Under the pieces are notes generated by a model that made no database searches, was not told the DNA's origin, and saw nothing but the letters and a program-made list of their open reading frames with translations. This document shows positions 35,046 to 43,538 of a stretch of DNA of 64,000 nt, piece after piece. Both the position numbers and the translations under genes were made by a program. The stretch spans positions 25,569 to 89,568 of the forward strand of contig DAIOKN010000008.1 of assembly GCA_036756705.1 (NCBI GenBank), written 5' to 3'. Each line of letters opens with the position of its first letter. The stretch's first letter is position 1. Source of the stretch: Caproicibacter sp002399225 (GTDB taxonomy: Bacteria; Bacillota; Clostridia; Oscillospirales; Acutalibacteraceae).

Positions 35046-36323
35046 TCAGCGCGCCGCGTCGCACAGGCACGAAACGCTCTTTTTGGGGGAGACGACGCGG
35101 ATGCGGCAGGGCGGCAGAGAGCCGGGGCGCGAAAGCGCGGGGCACCGCACGGGGAGGGCCGCGCCCGGGAGCGCGCCGCAGCGGGTCAGGCGGTTGCAGC
35201 AGGAGCCGTACTCTTTTTCATAGGAGCAGACGGCGCCGCCCGTGCAGTGGCACACGGCGGGCCATTCGGCATAACCGCGCGCAACCTCGCCGCCGCCCGC
35301 GTACGGCCCGTTGCTGATGAGGAGGTGATCCGCCGCGGCCTCCAGCGGAAAGAAATACCCCGCCGTGCCGTGGTGCGGGGCCTGAATCACGCAGTAGCCG
35401 TCGTACATCCTGCCGGCGGCGGCAAGCAGGCTCTGCGGGGAAGCGTCCCCCGTCATGAGGATATCGTCCGGGCCGGGGCCGCCGCGCCGCACGTTCTGGA
35501 ACACCGCGCCCGAAGCGTTCAGCGCCCCGGAGTACGCCTGCCGCGTCTTTTCCCGCGAAAGCAGGGCCGCCGCCTCCGCCGCGCACGGCAGAAGAAGAAG
35601 CTGCGGGGTCAGCGCCTTCACCCGGCCGTACAGCGCCCGCACCTCAGCGGCGTCTTCTTCCCGCACCGGCGAAAAAGAGCACATCGCGCGGTACGCGGCG
35701 CAGAAGCGCTCCCGCAGGGTAAGGAATTCCCGCGCGCACGAAGGCAGAAGGGAGGAGGAAAGCATCGCGTCCACCGCGTCCACCGCGGCGGCAAGCTCCG
35801 GCGGATAAGGGACCCCGCTTTCCGGCGGCCAGATCACTTCGTACTCCGCATCGTCGAGAAAAAAAGAATCGCCCTGCCGCACGGGGAACACGGCCCCCGC
35901 CCCCGCAAGGCGCGCCGCGCGCGGGAATAAGGTTAGAACGGCGACGTTCCCGCGCGCATAGCCGGTCAGGCGGCTTAAAAATACCGAAACGCACAGCGCG
36001 AATTCGAGCAGAACCGGGCGGCCGTCCTCCGCGGGCGGCGAAACGGGCAGGTACAAAGCGCCGAAATACCCCGGCGCGGCGGAGAGAATCCGCCACAGGC
36101 CGCACAAGTGGTCGCGGTGGCAGTGCGTGAGGAAAAACGAGCGGTTTTCCGCCTCCCGGTACCGCGGGACGATCGAATCCGTCACGTACTCATAGAATCC
36201 CGGCCCGTTTTCGCCGAGCTTTAAATTGCTGCTGCCGCAGTCCGCCATCAGGACGCCGCCGCGGCCGCCGCCCAGCACGACGCACTGGCCCCAGCCGACG
36301 CTGTGCAGGTCAATCCAGCGCAC
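35046..36323 (-). CDS. Metallo-beta-lactamase-fold protein with Cys-rich tail
   Basis: A 425-residue protein starting at GTG 36323, with AGGAGG six bases upstream; the start overlaps the MORN gene by 14 bases. The metal motif HxHxDH reads THCHRDHLCG (His67, His69, Asp71, His72). A later APHHG (about residue 315) resembles the C-terminal region of ComEC-type metallohydrolases, where THxHxDH and APHHG pair. Residues about 85-300 carry an inserted helical region. The last 70 residues contain ten cysteines (VCHC, SCC, SCLC and others), which is odd for a cytoplasmic hydrolase. No signal peptide is seen. The substrate is unknown; nuclease or phosphodiesterase activity would fit the family. Confidence 0.75.
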   Translation of the reverse strand: MRWIDLHSVGWGQCVVLGGGRGGVLMADCGSSNLKLGENGPGFYEYVTDSIVPRYREAENRSFFLTHCHRDHLCGLWRILSAAPGYFGALYLPVSPPAEDGRPVLLEFALCVSVFLSRLTGYARGNVAVLTLFPRAARLAGAGAVFPVRQGDSFFLDDAEYEVIWPPESGVPYPPELAAAVDAVDAMLSSSLLPSCAREFLTLRERFCAAYRAMCSFSPVREEDAAEVRALYGRVKALTPQLLLLPCAAEAAALLSREKTRQAYSGALNASGAVFQNVRRGGPGPDDILMTGDASPQSLLAAAGRMYDGYCVIQAPHHGTAGYFFPLEAAADHLLISNGPYAGGGEVARGYAEWPAVCHCTGGAVCSYEKEYGSCCNRLTRCGALPGAALPVRCPALSRPGSLPPCRIRVVSPKKSVSCLCDAAR

Positions 36324-37827
36324 CCGATCCCTCCTCTTTCGGCGGGGCCGGGGCCTTGCGGGTCCAGCCGGATTCAAAGCTGCCCTTGTTCCACCGGCCG
36401 GAGCGCACCACCTGCCCGCCGCGGTATTCGGCGCCCTGCCCGTGGGGCTTGCCGTCTTTCCACCCGCCGGTGTAAAGCAGGTTGCCCTCCATGTCGAACG
36501 CGGAGCCACGCCCGGTGGGGATGCCGTCTTTCCAGCGGCCGATGAAAACGGAGCCGTCGGAGGAACCGAACGCAACTCCCATGCCGTTGCGCAGGTTCCG
36601 CTTCCAGTTGCCGGCGTAGCAGAGCTTCCCGGATTTATAATAGTAGACGCCGAACCCGTTGCGCTTGTCGCCGAGGTAGCCGCCCTCATAGGCGGTGTGC
36701 CCGTTTTCCATCTGGGTGCGGCCCTGCCCCTGCCGCAGACCGTCGAGCAGGTCGCCGAAATAGAGGTAGCTTTCCTCCTCACTGACCACGATGCGCTTCG
36801 CGGGGATCAGCCCTTCGCCGAAAAACGGCTCAATCCGCGCGGAGCCGAGGCCGAGGCCTTTCGCGTGGACCACCGTGCCGCCGAGGCCCTTCGCGGCAAC
36901 GCCGTACTTGGCGGGCGAAGGGCGCGGGTGCGGAACCGGGTTCGGAATATGCCGCGGCTCCGGCGCGGGGACCGGGTCCGGGATCGGGCGCGGTTCGGGC
37001 GGATCAACGGAGAAAATTTCATGATCCACCGCATAGTCGGAGGAATCCAGATCCTCGGGGGACCTTTCCGCCGCCGCGCCGGGAGCGAACGCGGACACGG
37101 CCTCCGGCTCCTCTTCTTCCGGCTCCGGGTCGGAGCCGTCGTTGCGTATGTAGGAAAACTCGAGCGGCCGATCCTCCCCGGTTTCCGTCCAATCCGGGTC
37201 GGGGACTCCCCCGGTTTCCTCCAGCCTGCGGAACAGATCAAGGCGCTTTTCGCGCTCCGCGGGCGCGCAGAAACAGAAAACGCCGTCCCCGGTGCGCGCC
37301 AGCACCGGCGGCTCGCCCCCGGCGGCGCTGTTGACAAAGCTCTGCGCCGCCGTTCCGGGTTTCACCGGGCAGGGGAGCAGCGTTTCCCTGCGGTATTTGC
37401 CGGAGGCGGCGTCAAGCTCCAGCAGCTCGATCCCCTCCCCGGCCGGGCGCAGCACGGCCGCCGGCCTGCCGGCGGCCCCGGTGAAGTACGCGGCGCGCCG
37501 CCAGCCGAGATCCCCGCCGTAAACCGATTCCGAGACGATCCGCCCGCGCAGATCCCGCGTGACCAGCCGGAAACCGTCCGGCCGGCGGAACGCCTCCTGC
37601 ACCACGGTTTTGCCGGAGACTTTGCGCCAGCGGAATTCCCCGCCGCCGATCTTGTAGCGTGTGCGCACCGCGCGTCCGGCCTCGATCCCGCGCGCCGTGC
37701 CTTTCGCCACGCCGCCGGAGCGCGCCTTCCGAATTGCTTCGGCCAGCAGGGAATCCTCTTCCCCGCCGCCTTCGAACGGGCGGCAGGAAACCGTATGGTA
37801 AACAGTCCGCGAAGAATTTTCCGACAT
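36310..37827 (-). CDS. MORN-repeat protein of unknown function
   Basis: A 505-residue protein. Residues 1-230 are a basic, Arg/Gly-rich part that I do not recognise. Residues about 230-330 are a low-complexity Glu then Pro linker (EPEEEEPEA, EPRPIPDPVPAPEPRH). Residues about 385-490 hold at least five MORN-type repeats such as YEGGYLGDKRNGFGVYYYKSG, IGRWKDGIPTGRGSAFD and YTGGWKDGKPHGQGAEYRGG. MORN repeats bind lipids or proteins in known cases. The gene is markedly more GC-rich than its surroundings and overlaps the downstream metallohydrolase gene, so the two products probably act together. Confidence 0.75.
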   Translation of the reverse strand: MSENSSRTVYHTVSCRPFEGGGEEDSLLAEAIRKARSGGVAKGTARGIEAGRAVRTRYKIGGGEFRWRKVSGKTVVQEAFRRPDGFRLVTRDLRGRIVSESVYGGDLGWRRAAYFTGAAGRPAAVLRPAGEGIELLELDAASGKYRRETLLPCPVKPGTAAQSFVNSAAGGEPPVLARTGDGVFCFCAPAEREKRLDLFRRLEETGGVPDPDWTETGEDRPLEFSYIRNDGSDPEPEEEEPEAVSAFAPGAAAERSPEDLDSSDYAVDHEIFSVDPPEPRPIPDPVPAPEPRHIPNPVPHPRPSPAKYGVAAKGLGGTVVHAKGLGLGSARIEPFFGEGLIPAKRIVVSEEESYLYFGDLLDGLRQGQGRTQMENGHTAYEGGYLGDKRNGFGVYYYKSGKLCYAGNWKRNLRNGMGVAFGSSDGSVFIGRWKDGIPTGRGSAFDMEGNLLYTGGWKDGKPHGQGAEYRGGQVVRSGRWNKGSFESGWTRKAPAPPKEEGSGALD

Positions 37828-38107
37828 GGGTGACAGGACTCCTTTCCCAAGGAAATTCTCCTATTTTTTCTTTTAATTCCTATCCTACCCTATTTCCCGG
37901 TCATTTTCAAGGATTCCCTAAAATTCTCCCGCCGGAAACGCCCGCCGCTTCGGCCTGATTTTTATGTATCTTTCCTAAATATAGAAAGAGATTGAGGAAA
38001 AAAATGTCAAACTCTGCATAAAGCGGGGGAACAGCCCGGAACAAAACGGTTGCACAGGCAAAGGGGGGCGGGCTATAATAAGTCCGTCCCCACAAAAATT
38101 TCCGCGT

Positions 38108-38287
38108 TCACTGGAACAAATACTGCAAATTGTTCACCAGATCGCCGACCGTGTGCAGCGTCTTATTGGTGCGGCGGCGGAACCCGCGGTTGTTCCGCAT
38201 CATCTGGTCGCCGACCTTCGCAAGGGCCATGCCGGCAATCAGGCCGGTGCCGATCCCGCGCACAAAGCTCATTGTCTGCTTATACAT
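38108..38287 (-). CDS. Small basic protein with a glycine-rich hydrophobic segment
   Basis: A 59-residue protein starting MYKQTMSFVRGIGTGLIAG, with one short amphiphilic or membrane segment and then a basic part (MMRNNRGFRRRTNKTLHTV). GGAGG lies nine bases before the ATG at 38287, which supports this start over a longer frame to 38350. It resembles small YtxH-like or sporulation-type peptides only loosely; the function is unknown. Confidence 0.65.
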   Translation of the reverse strand: MYKQTMSFVRGIGTGLIAGMALAKVGDQMMRNNRGFRRRTNKTLHTVGDLVNNLQYLFQ

Positions 38288-38441
38288 TTTATAATGCCTC
38301 CACATATTAAAGAAGAATTCAATCAAATCATTGAGATTTCTTTCTTTCATTACTATGCCTCTCTTCCTCTGGAATATTGAAGTGAATTGCTGGAAACCCA
38401 GCCCGAACCGTCACATTTTTTTTACTGAAAAGGAGAATACT

Positions 38442-38945
38442 ATGCCGGAACTGAATATTGTCATGGTGGAACCGGAAATTCCGCAGAACACAGGGAACGT
38501 AGCGCGCACCTGCGCCGCAACGGGAGCGCGGCTGCATTTGGTGGGGCCGCTCGGCTTTTCCATCGATGACAGAAGGCTCAAGCGCGCCGGTCTTGACTAC
38601 TGGCACCTTCTGGATATTACCTGTTATGAAAGTCTTTCCGAATTTTTCAGCCGCAATACCGGTAATTTTTACTATTTTTCGACAAAGGCGCAGCATGTTT
38701 ACACCGAGCCCGCTTACCCGGAGGGCTGTTACCTTGTTTTCGGGAAAGAGACCGCCGGCCTGCCGGAAAAGCTGCTGTATGAAAACCCGGATTCCTGCGT
38801 GCGCATCCCGATGCGGAACGACCCGGACGCGCGCAGCCTGAATCTTTCCAACTCCGTCGCCGTCGGCGTGTTCGAGGTGCTGCGCCAGTGGAAATTCCCC
38901 GGCATGCTGTGCAGCGGGCAGCTGCGGCAGTACCGCTGGAAATAA
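38442..38945 (+). CDS. trmL: tRNA (cytidine(34)-2'-O)-methyltransferase
   Basis: A 167-residue SPOUT-class methyltransferase that methylates the wobble ribose of tRNA-Leu isoacceptors. It has the typical start LNIVMVEPEIPQNTGNVARTC, then VGPLGFSIDDRRLKRAGLDYW (in part), LVFGKETAGLPEKLL and the SAM-knot region IPMRNDPDARSLNLSNSVAV. The length is that of the minimal TrmL family. AAGGAG precedes the ATG at 38442. It stands before the glycolytic cluster but is separated from pgk by a promoter. Confidence 0.95.
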   Translation: MPELNIVMVEPEIPQNTGNVARTCAATGARLHLVGPLGFSIDDRRLKRAGLDYWHLLDITCYESLSEFFSRNTGNFYYFSTKAQHVYTEPAYPEGCYLVFGKETAGLPEKLLYENPDSCVRIPMRNDPDARSLNLSNSVAVGVFEVLRQWKFPGMLCSGQLRQYRWK

Positions 38946-38975
38946 GGCCTTTTTCCCGCCACCGGCGAATCATCT

Positions 38976-39004
38976 TGAAAATGCCACTTTTTGGTTGTAT
39001 AATC
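38976..39004 (+). promoter_or_regulatory. Sigma-A promoter of the pgk cluster
   Basis: TTGAAA (38976-38981), 17 bases, then TATAAT (38999-39004), about 75 bases before the pgk start. Confidence 0.8.
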
Positions 39005-39080
39005 TAAGAAATGTTTGTCAGGAAGGTAACAATATGGAAGAACCACCCAAATTCCGCCTGCTAAAAAGGAGAGACACTGG

Positions 39081-40274
39081 ATGTATGCTTTGAACAAAAA
39101 AACTGTGGAAGATATTGATGTAAAGGACAAGCGGGTGCTGGTCCGCTGCGACTTCAACGTTCCGTTCGACGCAGCGGGAAACATCGCCGACCCGAAACGG
39201 ATCGACGAAGCCATGAAGACCATCCGCTATTTAAGGGATCACGGCGCCAAAGTGATTCTCTGCTCTCATCTGGGCCGCCCGAAGGGCGAGTTCAACCCGA
39301 AACTGTCCCTTGCACCGGTTGCGGACTACCTTTCCAAAAAGCTGGGGACAAAAGTCCTGATGGCAAAAGACGTGGTCGGCGAAAGCGCAAAGAGCATCGC
39401 CGCCGGCCTGAAAGCCGGCGACGTGGAACTGCTCGAAAACGTCCGCTTTGAAAAGGGAGAGGAAAAGAACGACCCCGCGTTTGCAAAAGAACTCGCTTCG
39501 CTTGCCGACCTCTATGTCAACGACGCATTCGGAACCGCGCACCGCGCGCACGCCTCCACCGCCGGCGTTGCGAAGTACCTGCCCGCCGTATGCGGATTCC
39601 TGATTCAAAAAGAGATCACCGTCATGGGCAACGCGCTTGCGAACCCGAGACGCCCGTTTGTTGCGATCCTCGGCGGCGCAAAGGTTTCGGACAAGATCGG
39701 CGTCATCACAAATCTTCTGGACAAAGTGGACACCCTGATCGTCGGCGGCGGGATGGCCTACACCTTTATGAAAGCGCTCGGCTATTCCATCGGCTCCTCT
39801 CTCTGTGAAGAGGAAAAGGTTAGCCTGGCTTCGGAACTGATGGCCCGGGCAAAGGAAAAGAACGTGCGCTTTCTGCTTCCGTTGGACACCGTCGTGGCCG
39901 ACGAATACGACAAGGACGCGCAGTACAAGACCGTGCCCTCCGATCAAATTCCGGACGGCTGGATGGGGCTTGACATCGGTGAAAAGACCCGCAAAAAGTT
40001 TGCGGAAGCGATTCAGAATTCCGGCACCGTCGTGTGGAACGGGCCGATGGGCGTCAGCGAATGGAAAAACTTTGCGGGCGGCACGATTGCGGTCGCCGAG
40101 GCGGTTGCGCAGAGTGGAGCCATCTCGATCATCGGAGGCGGCGACTCGGCCGCAGCGATCGAAAAGCTGGGCTTTGCGGACAAAATGACTCATATTTCCA
40201 CCGGCGGCGGCGCATCTCTCGAGTTTCTGGAAGGAAAGGAACTGCCCGGGATCGCCTGCCTGAACGATAAATAA
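39081..40274 (+). CDS. pgk: Phosphoglycerate kinase
   Basis: A 397-residue glycolytic enzyme that makes ATP and 3-phosphoglycerate from 1,3-bisphosphoglycerate. Motifs include KRVLVRCDFNVPFD at the N-terminal substrate site, SHLGRPKGEF, VNDAFGTAHRAHAS, and the nucleotide site GGGDSAAAIEKLG with TGGGASLEFLEGK. It is the first gene of pgk-tpiA-gpmI. Confidence 0.98.
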   Translation: MYALNKKTVEDIDVKDKRVLVRCDFNVPFDAAGNIADPKRIDEAMKTIRYLRDHGAKVILCSHLGRPKGEFNPKLSLAPVADYLSKKLGTKVLMAKDVVGESAKSIAAGLKAGDVELLENVRFEKGEEKNDPAFAKELASLADLYVNDAFGTAHRAHASTAGVAKYLPAVCGFLIQKEITVMGNALANPRRPFVAILGGAKVSDKIGVITNLLDKVDTLIVGGGMAYTFMKALGYSIGSSLCEEEKVSLASELMARAKEKNVRFLLPLDTVVADEYDKDAQYKTVPSDQIPDGWMGLDIGEKTRKKFAEAIQNSGTVVWNGPMGVSEWKNFAGGTIAVAEAVAQSGAISIIGGGDSAAAIEKLGFADKMTHISTGGGASLEFLEGKELPGIACLNDK

Positions 40275-40279
40275 GCCGG

Positions 40280-40313
40280 AAAAAGGCGGCCGGCGCCGCC
40301 TTTTTCTTTTTCT
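40280..40313 (+). terminator. Terminator-like hairpin between pgk and tpiA
   Basis: A perfect 11-base-pair stem AAAAAGGCGGC (40280-40290) with GCCGCCTTTTT (40295-40305), a CGGC loop and further T residues. It sits six bases after the pgk stop and inside an apparent operon. It would give partial termination, and so more Pgk than TpiA and GpmI. Confidence 0.8.
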
Positions 40314-40345
40314 CGAATCATTTGATACATCAGGAGGTTTCAGCC

Positions 40346-41113
40346 ATGAATCAAAAGCTTAGAAAAACCGTGATCGCCGGAAACTGGAAGATGAACAAGG
40401 ACCCGGAGGAAGCCGGAAAGCTGGTCAGGGCCATCCTTCCCCATGTGCAGGGAGCCGGATGCGAAGTCATTGTCTGTGTGCCGTACGTCGATCTGTTTCC
40501 TGTTCTGGAAGCCGCAAAGGGCTCTTCCCTCGGCGTTGGTGCGCAGAACTGCCACTGGGCCCCGTCCGGGGCATTTACCGGGGAGGTTTCCGCCCCGATG
40601 CTCGCCTCCATGGGCGTGCAGTATGTCATTCTCGGCCACAGCGAACGCCGCACTTATTTCGGCGAAACGGACAAAACCGTCAATCGGCGCATCCGCGCGG
40701 CGCTGGATAACGGGCTTTCCGTCATTCTCTGCGTCGGCGAAACACTGGAACAGCGCGAACAGGGAATCACCGCCGAGCTGGTCGCCATGCAGACAAAAAT
40801 CGCGCTGGGCGGCGTTTCTTCGGAGGAGATGAAGCGGATCATTCTCGCCTATGAGCCGATCTGGGCCATCGGCACCGGCAAAACCGCGACGGCGGAGCAG
40901 GCGAATGAAGTCTGCGCGTCGATCCGCGCGACGGTTGCCTCCCTTTACGGCGCGGTCGCGGCCAACGGTCTGACCATCCAGTACGGCGGTTCCATGAACG
41001 CGAAAAACGCCGCGGATCTTCTGGCGCAGCCCGATGTGGACGGCGGCCTGATCGGCGGAGCCTCTTTAAGGCCGGACGATTTTGCGCAGATTATCCAGGC
41101 GGCGGGCAAATAA
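40346..41113 (+). CDS. tpiA: Triosephosphate isomerase
   Basis: A 255-residue barrel enzyme that interconverts dihydroxyacetone phosphate and glyceraldehyde-3-phosphate. The substrate Lys is in GNWKMN, the catalytic His in VILGHSERRTYF and the catalytic Glu in AYEPIWAIGTGKTAT. QYGGSMNAKN and IGGASL close the phosphate site. The ATG at 40346 follows AGGAGG. Confidence 0.98.
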   Translation: MNQKLRKTVIAGNWKMNKDPEEAGKLVRAILPHVQGAGCEVIVCVPYVDLFPVLEAAKGSSLGVGAQNCHWAPSGAFTGEVSAPMLASMGVQYVILGHSERRTYFGETDKTVNRRIRAALDNGLSVILCVGETLEQREQGITAELVAMQTKIALGGVSSEEMKRIILAYEPIWAIGTGKTATAEQANEVCASIRATVASLYGAVAANGLTIQYGGSMNAKNAADLLAQPDVDGGLIGGASLRPDDFAQIIQAAGK

Positions 41114-41135
41114 GCGCCCCGGAAGGAGTACCGGC

Positions 41136-42647
41136 ATGAAAAAGCCTCTGATCCTTATGATACTGGACGGATTCGGGATCGGCCCGCAGAAGGGCAACGC
41201 CATCAGGGCGGCGTCCAAACCGAATCTCGACCGTCTTTTCGCCGAAAATCCGGTGACGCAGATCGGCGCCTCCGGCCTCGACGTCGGCCTGCCAGACGGC
41301 CAGATGGGCAACTCCGAGGTCGGGCATACGAATATCGGCGCCGGCCGAATCGTCTATCAGGAGCTGACCCGGATCACCAAGTCGATTCAGGACGGGGATT
41401 TTTTCCGGAATCCCGCGCTACTCGGCGCTGTGGATGCCGCGGTGGAATCCGGCCATGCTTTGCATCTGATGGGTCTTCTCTCCGACGGCGGTGTTCACAG
41501 CCACAACACCCACCTCTATGCCCTCTTAAAGCTGGCAAAGCAGCGCGGCTGTAAAAGAGTCTATCTCCATGCGTTTCTGGACGGGCGCGACGTGCCGCCG
41601 GCCTCCGGCAAGGATTTCATTGCGGACTGCCAAAGGCAGATGCGGAAAATCGGCGTAGGCAGCATTGCGACCGTGATGGGCCGTTATTACGCGATGGACC
41701 GTGACCGCCGGTGGGATCGCGTGAAAAAGGCCTATGACGCGATGGTGCTTGGCAGCGGCGTGCAAAATGGAGACCCGGCCGCCGCGGTGGAGGAATCTTA
41801 CCGAGACGGCGTGACGGATGAGTTCGTCCTCCCCGTTGTCTGCAATCCGGAAGGCTGCGTCGGCCCCGGCGATTCCGTCATCTTTTTCAATTTCCGTCCG
41901 GATCGCGCGCGCCAGATCACCCGGGCCTTTGTGGACCCGGAGTTTGACGGGTTTGGGCGGACCCGCGGATTCTTTCCGCTCCATTTCGTCTGCATGGCTC
42001 AGTACGACGCGACGCTGCCGAATGTTGAAATTGCTTTCCGGCCGCAGCAGCTCAAAAACACGCTGGCGGAAATCATCTCCAAGCACGGACTGACGCAGCT
42101 CCGCGTCGCCGAAACGGAAAAGTACGCGCATGTCACCTTCTTCTTCAACGGCGGTGTGGAGACCGTCTACCCAGGGGAAGACCGCGTTCTGATCGATTCG
42201 CCGAAAGTCGTAACCTACGACCTCAAGCCTGAGATGAGCGCCTATGAAGTGACGGACGCGCTGCTTGAACGAATCCGCAGCGGAAAATACGACGTGATCA
42301 TTTTAAATTACGCAAACTGCGATATGGTCGGCCATACCGGAATCTTTGAAGCCGCGAAAACGGCAGTGGAAGCCGTGGACGCCTGCGTCGGCCGCGTGGT
42401 CGGCGCCATCCGCGAACAGGGCGGCGTCGCGCTGATCACGGCGGATCACGGAAACGCAGAGCAGATGAAAGCGCCCGACGGCTCCCCTTTCACCGCGCAT
42501 ACGACCAACCCGGTCCCGTTCTGCGTGGTAGGGCATTCCTGCACGCTGCGCTCCGGCGGCCGGCTGGCGGACATCGCCCCGACCATTCTGAAGCTTCTCG
42601 GCCTCCCTCAGCCGCCCGAAATGACCGGAAAGAGCCTGATCGAATAA
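41136..42647 (+). CDS. gpmI: Cofactor-independent phosphoglycerate mutase
   Basis: A 503-residue manganese-dependent mutase of the alkaline phosphatase superfamily. The N-terminal metal site is LILMILDGFGIG, the phosphoserine nucleophile is in PDGQMGNSEVGHTNIGAGR (near residue 62), and the C-terminal metal site includes NYANCDMVGHTG and ADHGNAEQM. It interconverts 3- and 2-phosphoglycerate. GAAGGAG precedes the ATG at 41136. It is the last gene of the cluster; enolase is not in this window. Confidence 0.97.
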   Translation: MKKPLILMILDGFGIGPQKGNAIRAASKPNLDRLFAENPVTQIGASGLDVGLPDGQMGNSEVGHTNIGAGRIVYQELTRITKSIQDGDFFRNPALLGAVDAAVESGHALHLMGLLSDGGVHSHNTHLYALLKLAKQRGCKRVYLHAFLDGRDVPPASGKDFIADCQRQMRKIGVGSIATVMGRYYAMDRDRRWDRVKKAYDAMVLGSGVQNGDPAAAVEESYRDGVTDEFVLPVVCNPEGCVGPGDSVIFFNFRPDRARQITRAFVDPEFDGFGRTRGFFPLHFVCMAQYDATLPNVEIAFRPQQLKNTLAEIISKHGLTQLRVAETEKYAHVTFFFNGGVETVYPGEDRVLIDSPKVVTYDLKPEMSAYEVTDALLERIRSGKYDVIILNYANCDMVGHTGIFEAAKTAVEAVDACVGRVVGAIREQGGVALITADHGNAEQMKAPDGSPFTAHTTNPVPFCVVGHSCTLRSGGRLADIAPTILKLLGLPQPPEMTGKSLIE

Positions 42648-42702
42648 GATTTTCCTCCGCGGCGGATACGGAGCTTTCTGATCCAAAAGGCAGGGAAAAG
42701 AG

Positions 42703-42731
42703 TTGACTTTTCGCCTGCCTCAGTGTACAAT
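42703..42731 (+). promoter_or_regulatory. Promoter of the TPP-riboswitch transcript
   Basis: TTGACT (42703-42708), 17 bases, then TACAAT (42726-42731), about 26 bases before the aptamer. Confidence 0.8.
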
Positions 42732-42756
42732 GCAGCCATATTACAATTGAATGAAC

Positions 42757-42848
42757 GGCAGGGAGCTTGTGATACAGGCTGAGAGGAAGTTAGCAGAAAC
42801 TTCGACCCGTTTACCTGATTTGGACAATGCCAACGAAGGAACACTGTT
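42757..42848 (+). ncRNA. TPP (thiamine pyrophosphate) riboswitch
   Basis: The THI-box core is plain: GGGAGCTTGTGATACAGGCT followed by GAGAGG, then CGACCC, ACCTGATTTGGACAATGCCA and ACGAAGGAAC. These are the pyrimidine-sensing and pyrophosphate-sensing helices of the class. It stands between a promoter and a terminator hairpin in front of thiW, so it should switch off transcription when TPP is abundant. Confidence 0.95.
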
Positions 42849-42864
42849 TCTTAAATAAAGGAAC

Positions 42865-42910
42865 AAAGCGGGACTTGTCTTTTTTGACAGGTCCCGCTTT
42901 CTTTTTATTT
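42865..42910 (+). terminator. Expression-platform terminator of the TPP riboswitch
   Basis: A 15-base-pair stem (42865-42879 with 42886-42900, one G-U pair), a six-T loop and a T-rich tail. It lies between the aptamer and thiW. Confidence 0.88.
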
Positions 42911-42934
42911 TAATGAAAGATTGGAAGGAATCAA

Positions 42935-43435
42935 ATGAAAAATCTGAGAAAAATGATCTTAACCGCACTGTTTGCAGCGCTCGGCGTAGCACTGTCTGCT
43001 TTCTGCATTCCGACCGGGGCGGCGAAGTGTTACCCGATTCAGTCCCTGCTCAACGTGATGGCCGCGGTGCTGCTCGGCCCGGCTTACGCCGTCGCCATGG
43101 CGTTCCTCACTTCCCTCATCCGCGTCATGCTGGGAACGGGAAGCTTCCTTGCCTTTCCGGGCAGCATGATCGGGGCGTTTTGCAGCGGCCTGCTTTACAG
43201 GCATTTCCACAAGCTGACCGCGGCCTACATCGGCGAAGCCGCCGGGACCGGTATTCTCGGTGCACTGGCCGCCTACCCGGTCGCCGCCTGCCTGATGTCT
43301 GCTCGCGCGGCGCTTTTTTCTTTCATCGTACCGTTTTCGATCAGTTCGCTCATCGGCTCGGCCATTTCCGTTATGCTGCTAAAAATACTGGAGCATACCA
43401 GGCTGCTGGAGCGGATCGGCTCCAACAACTTTTAG
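42935..43435 (+). CDS. thiW: Thiamine-precursor ECF transporter substrate-binding component ThiW
   Basis: A 166-residue integral membrane protein with about five helices. The stretch CYPIQSLLNVMAAVLLGPAY and GSFLAFPGSMIGAFCSGLLY are typical of ThiW, the S component thought to bring in the thiazole precursor of thiamine. The TPP riboswitch directly upstream supports this. The energising EcfA/A'/T genes are not nearby and would be shared from elsewhere. No thiamine synthesis gene is in the window. Confidence 0.92.
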   Translation: MKNLRKMILTALFAALGVALSAFCIPTGAAKCYPIQSLLNVMAAVLLGPAYAVAMAFLTSLIRVMLGTGSFLAFPGSMIGAFCSGLLYRHFHKLTAAYIGEAAGTGILGALAAYPVAACLMSARAALFSFIVPFSISSLIGSAISVMLLKILEHTRLLERIGSNNF

Positions 43436-43475
43436 AATACCGGCTTCCCCCTGCCACCGGAAAGTCCGGTTGCGA

Positions 43476-43504
43476 TTGAATTAGACGGGAAAAGATGATA
43501 AAAT
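43476..43504 (+). promoter_or_regulatory. Promoter of the oligopeptide-binding protein gene
   Basis: TTGAAT (43476-43481), 17 bases, then TAAAAT (43499-43504), 35 bases before the ATG. Confidence 0.65.
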
Positions 43505-43538
43505 AGCGGTAATTCCAAATCACCAGGAGGGGTCTCCA

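Noticed and set aside
36324..36782. N-terminal extension of the metallohydrolase frame into the MORN gene
   Set aside because: The extra 153 codons read as a frame-shadow of the MORN repeats (Ser/Thr/Pro/Arg-rich). GTG 36323 has a good AGGAGG site and begins the conserved domain.
36226..37833. A 535-codon plus-strand frame opposite the MORN gene
   Set aside because: Very high GC removes stop codons on both strands; the product is Ala/Arg/Gly-rich with no domain, while the minus strand has regular MORN repeats.
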